Positions 63,744 to 64,000 of a DNA stretch of 64,000 nucleotides are shown one piece after another. The position numbers were made by a program, and so were the translations under genes. The notes under the pieces were generated by a model. It saw only the letters and a list, made by a program, of their open reading frames with translations, was not told where the DNA came from and searched no databases. The DNA is from Clostridia bacterium (GTDB taxonomy: Bacteria; Bacillota; Clostridia; UBA1381; UBA9506). The DNA lies in contig JAGBHP010000014.1 of NCBI GenBank assembly GCA_017935435.1, positions 47,619-111,618 on the forward strand. The letters run 5' to 3'. Position 1 is the first letter of the stretch. Each line of letters starts with the position of its first letter.

Positions 63744-63999
63744 ATGCCAACCTTTCAGACTGTCGAAAAACTCGTTCTACCGCAAGACCCATAATTTATA
63801 AGAATAGAAACAAAGAATTTAACAGAAATAAATAGAGAATGGAGCGCTTTTTAATAGAAGCGCTCCATTGCTTGCTTTTTGCGAACTCAAACTCTACCGT
63901 ACCCTCGTACGCCGACGAATTTGAGTTCGCAAAATATAACTTCGTTTTTCAAAGTCTGTTCAGCGTGTCGACTTTATCGACACGCTGAAAGGTTGGCAT
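63744..63999. mobile_element. MITE-like element with terminal inverted repeats (candidate)
   Basis: ATGCCAACCTTTCAG (63744-63758) is repeated inverted at 63985-63999; with the next eight positions the arms match at 21 of 23 bases. Between them are hairpins 63838-63849/63858-63869, 63881-63891/63920-63930 and 63961-63971/63977-63987, and no ORF of note. A further AAAGGTTGGC at 63731-63740 forms a hairpin with the left end. The window ends one base after the right repeat, so target duplication cannot be checked. Confidence 0.6.
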
Positions 64000-64000
64000 A

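Noticed and set aside
1..64000. tRNA, rRNA or CRISPR arrays
   Set aside because: No cloverleaf-like GC-rich stretches, rRNA-like sequence or regularly spaced repeats were seen by eye; intergenic space is too short almost everywhere.

Overview
This window reads as a chromosomal segment of a low-GC Bacillota, most likely a Clostridia-type gut or anaerobic bacterium. The evidence is AT-rich codon use, strong GGAGG-type ribosome binding sites, sigma-A promoters of the TTGACA-N17-TATAAT type, and typical Firmicutes gene orders: rimP-nusA-rnpM-ylxQ-infB-rbfA, era-yqzL-recO, rsmB-rlmN-prpC-prkC-rsgA-rpe-thiN and phoH-ybeY. A family cannot be assigned from sequence alone. No rRNA, tRNA or CRISPR array was seen. 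Almost everything is housekeeping, with a few accessory patches.

Layout. 1-1381 (+): the 3' end of secA, then prfB with a programmed +1 frameshift that uses UAA rather than the usual UGA. 1434-22835 (-): a long co-oriented run. Read in its own direction, a promoter near 22942-22970 leads into rimP-nusA-rnpM-ylxQ-infB-rbfA-nrnA-like-rnhA-tatD-TatD-linked radical SAM-aminotransferase-trpS-recJ-relA-MBL hydrolase-hemZ-nrdR-ung-exonuclease, then a two-component pair and nagA. A multi-hairpin element interrupts it between infB and rbfA.

23158-27373 (+): an LCP cell-wall ligase, an Orn/Lys/Arg decarboxylase, an amidohydrolase and an AAC(3)-type acetyltransferase. They are followed by an AraC-type regulator broken by an apparent one-base deletion (27437-28344, -). 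28495-35005 (+): a polytopic membrane protein, a TagA-type glycosyltransferase, era, the small gene yqzL, recO, a B12-binding-type radical SAM protein and its DUF2344 partner. 35093-37283 (+): a DUF1538 membrane protein translationally coupled to a tandem P-II-like regulator. 37381-39755 (+): an accessory patch with a KilA-N protein, a HAD phosphatase and a sugar isomerase-like protein.

39861-50943 (+): an amidohydrolase, the rsmB-rlmN-prpC-prkC-rsgA-rpe-thiN block, an SGNH hydrolase, rsmE, a small membrane protein and glyA. 51013-53656 (-): an M23 peptidase and an M14 carboxypeptidase. 53806-57844 (+): a PerR/Fur-type regulator with a candidate operator, a Wzz/CpsD/CpsB polysaccharide control trio and a cation diffusion facilitator. 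57856-60962 (-): an XRE regulator, a ceramidase-like protein and a DUF2974 hydrolase. 61124-63730 (+): phoH-ybeY, a membrane protein and a REP-associated tyrosine transposase (RAYT) whose coding sequence carries two inverted copies of a 20-bp palindrome. The window ends in a ~256-bp element with imperfect terminal inverted repeats.

The signals most worth following are the UAA-type prfB frameshift site, the apparent AUU start of ung, the two related hairpin-rich intergenic elements, the palindromes inside the RAYT gene, and the DUF1538/P-II pair.
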